NCBI GenBank assembly: GCA_015099395.1
Contig: AP024096.1
Coordinates: 6,985,485-7,049,484, forward strand
Length of the DNA stretch: 64,000 bases
Origin: Ktedonobacteria bacterium brp13
Lineage (GTDB): Bacteria; Chloroflexota; Ktedonobacteria; Ktedonobacterales; Ktedonobacteraceae
Reading direction: 5' to 3'
The translations under genes were made by a program, and so were the position numbers. Positions 38,793 through 47,055 of this stretch are shown piece by piece (the stretch's first letter is position 1; each line of letters starts with the position of its first letter). The notes below the pieces were generated by a model. That model was not told where the DNA came from, did not search any database, and saw nothing but the letters and a program-made list of their open reading frames with translations.

Positions 38793-39515
38793 TTATCTCC
38801 ACACGACACGAAGCACAGACGCGACGATGGTCGAGATCAGCACGATGAAAATGAGTGCAACAACCAAGGTACCTATTGTCTCGCGCCTTCCATACACCCG
38901 CCTGGGTTTCATTTCCCCAGGAAAGAGAAAGACACGTGTGTCTAATTGAAGAAAATGGAGAATGACAGTGAGGAGGATGCATGTTGCCACTCCTAATGGA
39001 ACGCCTCCTCCAACTTCCAACAAAATTCCGTTGGAAAAATCAAGATGATGTCGTTGAGCCGATGACATGAGAGAGGAAGCAGTCGCTAAAAAAGTGAATA
39101 AAAATGAACAAATGATCAGGGAGTGATACACTCTATTGACGTGACCCAAAAGCAACTTCCGGACATCTGCAACCATGGTGGGTTCTCCCTCATCAGTTTC
39201 TTTCCACACACTCAGGGTTGCGATTCGTTTGCTCATGCTGAGTTCGATGGATGGAGGGTCAACCTGACGTTGTTCTTGTTCCTCCCGTTCCTCGTGATAG
39301 TGCCCGTGTGCGATCAGTGACCGTACCTGGTAAGCCGGGTCAGACTGTTCAAGATGGGTGATATACTGCTCAAACTGGATGTTGTCAAGAATGTGATGGT
39401 TGTCAATGACAATTTCAACATCCTGAAGATGGGTTTGAAAGAGCCTGACCAGTTCCTTGATATCTTGCTTGAAAAGCGTCAGACACATATATGAATGTCG
39501 TATTTCTTGTCTCAT
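38793..39515 (-). CDS. Membrane protein of unknown function
   Basis: 240 aa with a GGGGATA ribosome site before the ATG. The N-terminal 120 residues are soluble and charged (LFKQDIKELVRLFQTHL, then an E/Q-rich stretch). Three hydrophobic segments follow, near 131-150 (SLIICSFLFTFLATASSLM), 175-195 (VPLGVATCILLTVILHFLQ) and 215-238 (IGTLVVALIFIVLISTIVAS). I recognise no family. The gene ends six bases before the integrase remnant, so its 3' end may have been changed by that insertion. Confidence 0.55.
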   Translation of the reverse strand: MRQEIRHSYMCLTLFKQDIKELVRLFQTHLQDVEIVIDNHHILDNIQFEQYITHLEQSDPAYQVRSLIAHGHYHEEREEQEQRQVDPPSIELSMSKRIATLSVWKETDEGEPTMVADVRKLLLGHVNRVYHSLIICSFLFTFLATASSLMSSAQRHHLDFSNGILLEVGGGVPLGVATCILLTVILHFLQLDTRVFLFPGEMKPRRVYGRRETIGTLVVALIFIVLISTIVASVLRVVWR

Positions 39516-39817
39516 TCTATCCCCAAAAAGAAAAGCATTACTTTATGAATAAAGTGTAGCACATGGATAAGTTATTATCGATATTTATGATGGTACCGAA
39601 TTTATAGGGCTATTATATATTGATTGCTGAAAATCGCAGGAATCAGCAACATTATCGGTTTGCCAGGATAAATTCGTTGGGATACTTCCATTTCTGAATA
39701 TGCAACCTTCACCGCTATTGATACTTTCATGTAGAATTATCAAGCAAGTAGGTAATGATCATCAATTCTGTACCTTGTCCGTAGTCAACAAAAGGATGAT
39801 TTGAAAAGGAAAAGGAT
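39516..39817. other. Intergenic region, no feature recognised
   Basis: 302 AT-rich bases between divergent small genes. They probably hold promoters for both sides, but no convincing -35/-10 pair or dyad was picked out. Confidence 0.4.
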
Positions 39818-40093
39818 ATGTTAGATGTTCTTTCTATTTATCGATTTGTTGGTACTGTTTCAACTATTGTGTTTGTTAATTATCTTTGTAGTGGAATGTG
39901 CTTTTTAATAAGGAGTTGGCGTGCAAAAAAAATGGAGTCATGCTTGCAGCGAAATGGCATTTTAACGACAGGCCATATTACAATGCACTATTTTAATTCT
40001 TGTGATCTACCCGGTATGGTTGTTTATCGTTATGAATATGAAGGAAAATCGTATGAGCGCAATCAAATTGTTCATAACAGTGATGACAGGTGA
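39818..40093 (+). CDS. Small membrane protein, DUF3592-like N-terminus, probably truncated
   Basis: 91 aa behind AAAAGGATATG. It has one hydrophobic segment (VGTVSTIVFVNYLCSGMCFL) near residues 12-32, then GILTTGHIT and VVYRYEYEGKSYERNQIV, a pattern like the start of DUF3592 proteins. Full-length members have a second membrane segment that is missing here. The frame ends exactly where the decayed TetR fragment begins on the other strand, so the gene seems cut by a rearrangement. Confidence 0.5.
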   Translation: MLDVLSIYRFVGTVSTIVFVNYLCSGMCFLIRSWRAKKMESCLQRNGILTTGHITMHYFNSCDLPGMVVYRYEYEGKSYERNQIVHNSDDR

Positions 40094-40246
40094 CAAGCCA
40101 GCAATCACGACACTTAAGACGCGATGGGTCATCTCTTCTGCCAAGATGGTTCGATTTCCCCAGCTCCATTGGGGTGCTGGACCAAAGATGGCCCAACTGA
40201 TGACCTGCGCCGTGGTTTCTACGGTCTCCTCTCGGCACCATCGAGA
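40082..40246 (-). pseudogene. C-terminal remnant of a TetR-family regulator
   Basis: The - strand translation VISWAIFGPAPQWSWGN, followed by EEMTHRVLSVVIAGLSP, looks like the last helices of TetR/AcrR regulators. No HTH part is present on the upstream side, where the AraC gene starts on the opposite strand. Confidence 0.45.
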
Positions 40247-40354
40247 AGGAGCTTGACTCGGCAACAAACTGGGAGTAAGGCAGGAGAAGGAAAGTGAGGA
40301 ATACAAGTTGCTCTTTCGCAAACTGTCTTTTTAGTCCGAAAAAGGTGTGTAACT

Positions 40355-41239
40355 ATGCCGATCCACGATCCGCAGCGTCTCGATGGCACAGCTCTTTCCT
40401 ACCCTCGTGAGGGCATCCTTCGTTCCAGCGAAGCGTTGTCATGGCAAGAGGTGGTGGTTGAGCAACGATATCATCCGGCGGGAGAATATACGCATCCCGC
40501 TTCATCTTCTCATCTTATCTGTGTTCACCAGGGTCCCCCCATCCTTCTGGAGCAAGTGCGTGAAGGCAAACTCCATACCAGTATGGTTCCTCACAGAGGA
40601 CTCCAGATTGTTCCTGCAGGTATGGAAAGCACGTGGCGGCATCAGGTTGGCGCGGACCATTTCCATCTGCTCCTCTCGCCCGAATTGATCCAATGGGTCG
40701 CTGCCGATCTCAATCAGATGCGGGTCGAAATTCTTGATCATTTTACCCTGCAGGATTCCCGTATTGAGCATATAGGCCTGGCTCTGCTTACAGAGCTTGC
40801 TGAGGGAGGACCGTCGGGACGGCTCTATGCCGAGAGTTTGTCCATCGCTTTAGCAGCCCATCTACTTCAGGCATACTCAAGTACGCCTCGTCCTCTGCCC
40901 GAGATCGCCAGAGGGCTGTCTACTCCTCTCTTGCGAAAAATCGTCTCGCTGATTGAAGATCGTCTCGCTGAAGACCTGGGCCTGGGCGATCTGGCGACTG
41001 AGGTTGGGTTAAGTCCCTCGCACTTTGCGACGCTCTTTCAGCAAGCAACTGGTCTCCCTCCGCACCGCTATATTCTGCAACGCCGCCTGGAACGCGCGCA
41101 ATGGTTCCTTCGGTCAACCCCGCTTTCGAGCGGAGAGATTGCTGCCGCAGTGGGATTTTACGATCAAAGTCACCTGGTACGTCAGATGCGACGGTTTTTG
41201 GGCGTCACGCCGAAATATCTGCGCGACCATTTGACGTGA
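40355..41239 (+). CDS. AraC-family transcription regulator
   Basis: 294 aa. The N-terminal 180 residues are a cupin-like sensor part (HLICVHQGPP near 52, GLQIVPAGMESTWRH near 83). The C-terminal 100 residues carry the double helix-turn-helix of AraC/XylS proteins: LGLGDLATEVGLSPSHFATL near 210 and the family signature region AAAVGFYDQSHLVRQMRRFLG near 265. No intact target gene lies next to it; the fragment of an aldo/keto reductase 470 bases downstream may be what is left of one. Confidence 0.88.
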   Translation: MPIHDPQRLDGTALSYPREGILRSSEALSWQEVVVEQRYHPAGEYTHPASSSHLICVHQGPPILLEQVREGKLHTSMVPHRGLQIVPAGMESTWRHQVGADHFHLLLSPELIQWVAADLNQMRVEILDHFTLQDSRIEHIGLALLTELAEGGPSGRLYAESLSIALAAHLLQAYSSTPRPLPEIARGLSTPLLRKIVSLIEDRLAEDLGLGDLATEVGLSPSHFATLFQQATGLPPHRYILQRRLERAQWFLRSTPLSSGEIAAAVGFYDQSHLVRQMRRFLGVTPKYLRDHLT

Positions 41240-41421
41240 TCATCCCCAAGATCGGAAAAATTTCCTAAAAATCAGAAAAATTTCCAAGACCTCTTCCTCT
41301 GTTCTCCCGTATACTTCTCTCAAGCGAGTGAGCGGAAGGGCAAACACGCATGATCCTGTTTCTGTCTCTACCGCAGAGCACTCGTCCTTGTGACGTTTGA
41401 GAACGAGTGAGAAGAGATTCC

Positions 41422-41484
41422 ATGGGAACGCGCATTTTCGTTGTCGATGATAATGAGAACGTTCTCAAGCCGGATTGCTGCTGA
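41422..41484 (+). pseudogene. Start of a response-regulator receiver domain
   Basis: A 20-codon frame begins MGTRIFVVDDNENVL, the beta-1 strand and acidic pair of a CheY-type receiver, then ends in an early stop. GAAGAG lies upstream. Only the first strand and loop remain. A 12-bp palindrome GAGAACGTTCTC lies inside it. Confidence 0.5.
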
Positions 41485-41709
41485 GGTAAAACTCGTTGTG
41501 CATCCCGTGGGTCTTTCATGTTGTCTACACAACGATCAGGCCTAACTGCTGGTTGTCGAAAGCATTGGAATTTTTTACTCCTATAACTATGTAGTATACA
41601 CAATGATGTTATGCAACGCTGTTGCATAACCAATGACTACTGTTTGGTTGAATGCACGCGTAAAGCCAGGCTTAGCCGTGCAAAAGAATCGCGAAAGGAT
41701 TACTCAATA

Positions 41710-41775
41710 ATGATGACAACGCAGATGACCCTGGGCAAGGTCCTCATTAATCGTCTTGGCTATGGGCATATCAGC
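41710..41775 (+). pseudogene. N-terminal remnant of an aldo/keto reductase
   Basis: The frame from 41710 reads MMTTQMTLGKVLINRLGYG, matching the usual start of NADP-dependent aldo/keto reductases (NRLGYGAM). It then runs into unrelated sequence and stops at 41811. AAAGGA lies upstream. The junction near 41775 marks the edge of the inserted transposon material. Confidence 0.45.
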
Positions 41776-41955
41776 TCTCAAATGGACACCAAACGGAGGG
41801 ACATGCTATAGTAGTGCTGCAGGTCTGTCAGTACTTTTCTGACGGTAGGATACCTGGACTTTGCACATTTTAAGCTGAAGAAGCTATTTTGACCTCTTCC
41901 GGTATAATACAAAGATTGTGTTCGTTCTCTGTACAAGAAAAGGAGGTTCTTGTTC

Positions 41956-42130
41956 GTGAGGTCGCATCCTCTTGCTCTTCTGCTTGCTCCATTCCGATCA
42001 GCTTTTAGTCGGCCGACCTGGCAAAAGGTCGTGTTGTTGGTCGAAGGAGCTCTTTCCACCCATGGACACAGAACCGTTACAGCGGCTCTACGAGCGGTAG
42101 GATTGCAAGAAGAAAGGCATTTCAATGGTT
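41956..42130 (+). pseudogene. N-terminal remnant of a DDE transposase (IS701-like)
   Basis: A GTG at 41956 behind AGGAGG opens a frame with LLAPFRSAFSRPTWQKVVLL and HRTVTAALRAVGLQEERHFN, the usual N-terminus of IS701-type transposases. The catalytic part is missing; the frame leaves the homology near 42120, just before the DUF3626 gene. Confidence 0.65.
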
Positions 42131-42175
42131 TCCATTGCAATGATGCAGAAAAATTATCAACAAGGAGAGGGTAGT

Positions 42176-43270
42176 ATGCCAGGCGCTGGTAAATATGTGA
42201 GACGACTCGTACCAACAATTATCGAAACAACAAGCAGGTCGTTTTCGGATTCTTCATCATCACATTATGATCTTTTAAAAGAAACGCGAAAAAGGGGAAG
42301 GTCAAGACAGTTAGACAATCAAGCGGAATCCTCAAGCGCATCAACAGAAGTTCCAACTTCATCAACAGATTATATGCGCAGATTAATTTACGATAATCGG
42401 CCAAATAGAGATATCGGTGGAGCGGCGTATGATCAAAGTCAGTCATATACACAGACTCCGCAAGAGTACTCCTCAAGCGCATTAATAAAAGTCAGTTTCA
42501 CAGATCTCAAAACATCCTATGACCAATCTCTACAGAGCAAACAGGCAGATTATTATAGCGGCCCTGAGGTGCAACAATCTCCTGAAGCCTATCGGCAAGA
42601 ATTAGACAAAGCAGCCGCAAAAATGGTTGAAGGCACAAAGGTCTGGCTACGTTGTAATCCAGATGTGCTCAAACAGGTCCTACAAGATGAAAAATTTAAA
42701 ACTCAGTATGAGACCGGGATGTCTAGCGGTTATTATGATATTGGCCTACGTGCGCAATCGGAGGCGGATTATGCCAGTTATTCCAAAGATCTTGCTCCGC
42801 AACTGCGTCCTGTTTATGGCTATCTTTCTCGTACTGAGACTGGTGGTGTCAAAAAACAAGTGGAAGTAGCACCTTCTGCGTCTTCTGATGGATCACCTAT
42901 CCTTGCTGGGCCATTAGATCCTTTAGCAGCCTATGGGTCTGTCAGAGTTTGCTTTAAGGACAGTGTAAAGGAACGTACAAGTGTGATTGTTGGGGATTCA
43001 CTGATGCAGACATATGATACGGATCAGGCGACTGCTAAACCGGTTCCTTTTTTGCATCCCAATGGGGATTGTTTTCCTTTGGGCAGTGTGGATCCCTCAT
43101 CCATTCGCAGTCTAGATGATGTGAATGCTAAATATGTGGAAGCACAGATTCATTATGGTGTAACGTCTCGTGATATTAGTAACGTTCTCATGGAAGAGAA
43201 GGATAGTTTATTGGAAAAGTTGCTTGATAAAAATAACATACGATATAAATACATACGAGCTAAGCGTTAA
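42176..43270 (+). CDS. DUF3626-like protein with possible ADP-ribosyltransferase fold
   Basis: 364 aa from the ATG at 42176, which has AAGGAGAGG upstream. Residues 1-130 are Ser/Gln-rich and low in hydrophobics. The rest matches the DUF3626 pattern by eye: FKTQYETGMSSGYYD near 180, LRPVYGYLS near 217, YGSVRVCFKDSVKERTSVIV near 262, and YVEAQIHYGV near 325. DUF3626 is thought to be related to ADP-ribosyltransferases; that relation and any toxin role are from memory and inference, not shown here. The gene sits directly behind a transposase fragment, and no partner or immunity gene is evident next to it. Confidence 0.6.
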   Translation: MPGAGKYVRRLVPTIIETTSRSFSDSSSSHYDLLKETRKRGRSRQLDNQAESSSASTEVPTSSTDYMRRLIYDNRPNRDIGGAAYDQSQSYTQTPQEYSSSALIKVSFTDLKTSYDQSLQSKQADYYSGPEVQQSPEAYRQELDKAAAKMVEGTKVWLRCNPDVLKQVLQDEKFKTQYETGMSSGYYDIGLRAQSEADYASYSKDLAPQLRPVYGYLSRTETGGVKKQVEVAPSASSDGSPILAGPLDPLAAYGSVRVCFKDSVKERTSVIVGDSLMQTYDTDQATAKPVPFLHPNGDCFPLGSVDPSSIRSLDDVNAKYVEAQIHYGVTSRDISNVLMEEKDSLLEKLLDKNNIRYKYIRAKR

Positions 43271-43554
43271 AGCGTGTAATTAGTCATAAGCAGATAGAGG
43301 TGTAAATCACGGAATTAAATGGCTCACCCGCCCTTTGTGTGAGAAAAGAGCAAACAAGAACGGCAGGGATACTGGACCGGTCTGAAAATCAGCGCTACAC
43401 GTTCTCCTCTCTATTCCTCTGGGCCAAGTAGGGGTCCCGACATTTTTTTTCCATACGCACCAACTTAAGAATAGAAGAGCATGACAAAGAAAGCTCCCGT
43501 CTGAGAAGATAGGAAGAGAAATCCAACCCTATCGTACTCAGAAGGAGCAATACC

Positions 43555-43792
43555 ATGCAAAGTGTATCACAGATAGAGGACCACTTGAAATTCGTCATGG
43601 AAGAGCGAGCGCCCGTGTTAGCACGAGAAACTGGATGCATCCAGAGAGAGAAAAAATTCGATGGAGCGGACCTGCTGCAAACACTGGTGTTTGGCTGGTT
43701 AGCCCATCCTGATGGGAGCTTGGAACATTTGGCTTCTACGGCAGCCACCCGTGATGTGCTGGTCAGTGATACCGCCATTCACAAGCGCTTTA
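43555..43792 (+). pseudogene. N-terminal part of an IS4-type transposase
   Basis: The frame from 43555 has FDGADLLQTLVFGWL and VLVSDTAIHKRF, the N-terminal region of IS4-family transposases. Homology stops near 43790, where a 150-bp inverted-repeat element begins. The matching C-terminal part lies at 45187-45740, so one transposase gene has been split. 43271-43554, upstream, probably includes the left part of the same IS. Confidence 0.7.
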
Positions 43793-43798
43793 ATATTG

Positions 43799-43956
43799 TT
43801 AGGCATGGTTCAAACGAATGTGACAGTTTTGAACGATCGGGTCAACCTAAAATAAATTCTGAAATGGCTTTCTGAGCGGCTTTAGGATTTATTTTTCATA
43901 GCTTGGATTGTTCACAGTTGTCACATTGATCTAAGCTGACTTTGAACCATGCCTTA
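43799..43956. mobile_element. Short non-autonomous inverted-repeat element (MITE-like)
   Basis: GGCATGGTTCAAA (43802-43814) is repeated perfectly inverted at 43941-43953, and TTA flanks both sides (43799-43801, 43954-43956), which could be a target duplication. A second inverted pair lies inside: AATGTGACAGTTTTGAACGA on the left and a close complement near 43910-43931. It has no coding capacity. It interrupts the IS4-type transposase. Confidence 0.6.
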
Positions 43957-44071
43957 GACACTCAATCTTTTTTACATCCAATAAACCCAACAAGAAGAAC
44001 CAGCTTGAGAAGGGGGAACTCCGTCTATCTTACCTCAAAACACAACTCCCTTTGCCGTGAATTTGACAGCG

Positions 44072-45129
44072 CTACTGACAGCTTGAAGCGTCACTATCGG
44101 TCAACCAGGCATGAAACTTATGCATCGTCTCTTCTTGTAATGGTGGCAAGACATGTGAGTAGATTTCAAGCGTGATCATGATGTTGCTATGTCCAAGCAA
44201 TTCTTGCACAATCTTTGGATGCGCTCCCATGGAGAGTAACAGGGTAGCAGTCGTATGCCGGAGATCATGAAAACGCATCGGCGGCAAACCTGCTTTCTCC
44301 AGCAGCGGGCGAAATGAACGCCGAATCAGATCTGCGGCATGCAGCGGTTTCCTTCGTGTATTGCAAAAGATCCAACCTTCCTGGTTCCAGCCTATTTCAT
44401 GTTCTCTTGATGTTCGCTGTTGTTGCGACGCATGGCGTTGGAGGGCATCGAGCGCACATGCCATCATCTGAATGCAACGACGGCTCGAGACCGTTTTCAG
44501 TTCGGATGTGATGGTTCCTTTGTGCGGCGCACGACATAAAGAGCGACGGATCTGGAGCTTGCCTGTCGTGAAGTCAATATCGTTCCAGGTGAAGGCGAGG
44601 AGTTCCCCTTGACGCATCCCAGTCGTGATCGCCAGCACATACGGTGCTTCCAGCTCATCATCTTCAGCGGCGGTGAGAAGTTGTCTGGCTTGTTCAATGG
44701 TGAGTGCCTTTGCCACAAGATGTCCCTTGGGTTGACGAGTTACCACGACGTCATGGCAGACATTTTGCCAGAGGTGATGTAGTTGTATCGCGTCATCTAA
44801 AGCTCGATGGAGGATCGTGTGGATATGATGGATGCTGCGTGGAGATAGCTGCTGCTGACGTTTCATATCGTAGAGTTTTTGAATATGTGTGGCGGTCAGT
44901 TGTTGGAGCTTTATCTGACCAAGTGTGGGGGGAGGATATGGTTGCTGACCGTTTCACAATAATTTTGGTAGGTGCGCTCACGAACGCGTGGTTGTACCCG
45001 GTAGCGTAACCAATCTTGGAGGAACACTTCAACCGTTTCATTTCTGGTACTGGTGAGGGTTCCTTGCGTTTTAGCTTGATTGGCGAGCTGAAGTGCCATG
45101 ACGGCTTCAGCCTGTGTCTGTCGATACAT
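44072..45129 (-). pseudogene. Tyrosine integrase, complete in length but frameshifted
   Basis: The - strand frame from 45129 (behind AAGGAAA) encodes the N-terminal arm and core-binding domain (VEVFLQDWLRYRVQPRVRER). It runs into a stop near 44911 shortly after a run of six C (44927-44932, G on the + strand). One extra base there restores the frame (PPTLGQIKLQQLTATHIQ) and joins it to the catalytic domain: TGMRQGELLAF, FHDLRHTTATLLL and GHSNIMITLEIYSH, with the Arg, His-x-x-Arg and Tyr residues present. The full product would be about 352 aa. The frameshift may be real decay or a homopolymer sequencing error. Confidence 0.8.
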
Positions 45130-45186
45130 GGATTTCCTTTTTTCATTATTTAGACAAAGGTGGTGTAACGGCGCGCCAACTGTCGA

Positions 45187-45740
45187 GTGGAAGGGCGCCC
45201 ACACAGCAAAGGTGTCCTGCAGTTGGGACAGCGACCGAAGCGACAGAGAGGCCGACAACCGCCCCAACGTACCCGCAAACGCCACAAAATGAGTGCAAGC
45301 AAGCAGAAGCAACTGGACTGGCTGCTGGTCCTAACGAATTTGGAGGCCTCCATGCTCTCGCCTGAGCAAGTGGTGGCGTTGATGTGTCTGCGCTGGCAGA
45401 TTGAGCTATTTTGGAAGCTCTGGAAGCAGGAAGGCAAGATTGATACATGGAGGAGCAACAAGCCGCAACACATCTTGACCGAGATCTCTGCAAAGTTGTT
45501 AGGAGTATTGATGGGGCATTGGATCACGTTGCAGGGTTGTTGGTACGATCCACGACGCAGCCTCTTCAATGCGCGGCAGGCGATTGAGTGGACAGCACCT
45601 TGGCTCGTGAATACGTCGCCTGGCACGTGGTGTTGGCAGCACTGTGCGAAGCGCTGGGATCGAACTGTTGGACGGACCGACGTCGCAAACCACCCAGTAC
45701 CTTCCAGCAGCTCACTGATCCTAAACTCTGCTGTTCTTAG
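45187..45740 (+). pseudogene. C-terminal part of an IS4-type transposase
   Basis: LDWLLVLTNLEA, then LRWQIELFWKLWKQEGKID and LLGVLMGHWITLQGCW, form the C-terminal DDE region (with the YREK-like zone) of IS4-type transposases. After about 45600 the homology moves to another frame (REYVAWHVVLAALCEAL to a stop at 45738-45740), so it also carries a frameshift. The middle of the transposase is missing. It pairs with 43555-43792. Confidence 0.7.
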
Positions 45741-45941
45741 CTTGATGGATATTGGAGGCCGCCTCCACTACCCCCCTTCGCCATGCTCGACGGCACGGTT
45801 TTCTACCGAGATATTGGCCATGTGGATACCATTCCTAAATGAATTAGTTAAACAGCAGCATCGCATCCGCTGCCGGCCTGACCTCATCGCCATGTACTTC
45901 GATGCCGTCGATCTAGGTAAACACGCTATCGATAGATGTAC

Positions 45942-46541
45942 TTAGAACATACCAGGTGGTGGCATGACTATGTAGTCATAATTGCCCGGACCTGCGGTCT
46001 TCTCTAATTGCTTGAGAATTGCAGTGGTATTATCATGGGGGCCTGAAATGAACAAGGGCTTCCCATCTCGGCCAAACTTCAATTTGTATGATGCGTTAAA
46101 TTCGCCATGTGGTGCTAACATATGTTGTGTCAGTTCAAAATCCTTGTGCGGTGTAAAGCCAAACTGTGCCGCATACTCAATTGATTCATAGATCATCTGG
46201 TATGCCAGTTCGGGTACACATGCCTGTGGAGCTTTGCCCTGAAAAATTCTCCCAACTTCAGACTGGTACCGTTCAGGGGTGAAATTGGCTCTGGCAAATG
46301 TGTTTTTGAGTCCAAGGCAGAGTTTATCTACAAGGTACACGCCGAAACAGATGTTATCGTCGGGTTGCTGGCGAGCCACGATGATTTGTACCAGTCCTGG
46401 CGTATCGCTTTGCCAATCAGCACTGATCCAACATCCTATAAGTGGAAAGTCGCGCGCACGGCGAATAATCGCAGGTGCAGAGTACGATGTGGATTGTTGC
46501 CGTAGTGCTTTCGGTATTGACGTCCCTTTTCGCTTTTTCAT
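45942..46541 (-). CDS. Conserved hypothetical protein
   Basis: 199 aa from the ATG at 46541, behind AGGGAGAGG; an upstream start adds 12 residues. Typical segments are FPLIGCWISADWQ, CFGVYLVDKLCLGLKNTFAR, YQMIYESIEYAAQFGF and TPHKDFELTQHML. I remember this pattern from widespread bacterial proteins without an assigned function. There is no signal peptide or membrane segment. It sits alone on the - strand between the IS remnants and recD2. Confidence 0.6.
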   Translation of the reverse strand: MKKRKGTSIPKALRQQSTSYSAPAIIRRARDFPLIGCWISADWQSDTPGLVQIIVARQQPDDNICFGVYLVDKLCLGLKNTFARANFTPERYQSEVGRIFQGKAPQACVPELAYQMIYESIEYAAQFGFTPHKDFELTQHMLAPHGEFNASYKLKFGRDGKPLFISGPHDNTTAILKQLEKTAGPGNYDYIVMPPPGMF

Positions 46542-47055
46542 GATGATATTTAGCCTCTCCCTCCACATATAAAGCATATAGCTTATACTATACTCTCCTA
46601 CCGTCTTTATAGCAAGTTTTCCGGCTCACATGAGCCACTACCCAAGCGCAAAGGGAGCTGCGTTTGTGATGAGGTAGACATGCTTCTTCTTCTCAAGCGG
46701 GTTCTTAGTGTTGTGCTTTTAAGTAAGTGAAAGATTGAGTACCTAATTATGTAAGATCCTTGCACCATCCTTTGCCGTAATGGTGTTTGTTTTATCTCTT
46801 GTAGTGGTTGTGCTCATGTTGTGAATTTTCCTTTCATTACAGGTAAACAACATGAGAGCATTCAGATGCGCTAATCGTTCGCAGATGATTTCTCTCGTTC
46901 TGAACACGCTAGCGCAGATCACAAAGTTGCAAATCTGTTCTGATGACATAAGATGCTACTTTTCTCCGCTTGGCAACGGATGCATCGACTGCTATACTAC
47001 TCGTACGCTTGGCGATACTGCTTAATACATTCATAAGAAGAGGAGGCGAGTGATC
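46542..47055. other. Intergenic region upstream of recD2
   Basis: About 510 bases with no convincing gene. A - strand frame near 46743-46815 encodes a short stretch like the start of alpha/beta hydrolases (NTITAKDGARI), but it stops at once. AGGAGG at 47041 is the ribosome site for recD2. Confidence 0.4.

Noticed and set aside
44793..45146. - strand frame overlapping the integrase N-terminus
   Set aside because: Its translation has no homology; the neighbouring frame carries the integrase core-binding domain.
46743..46815. Stretch like the first residues of an alpha/beta hydrolase (NTITAKDGARI), - strand
   Set aside because: Only about a dozen residues match and a stop follows; too short to call a pseudogene with confidence.
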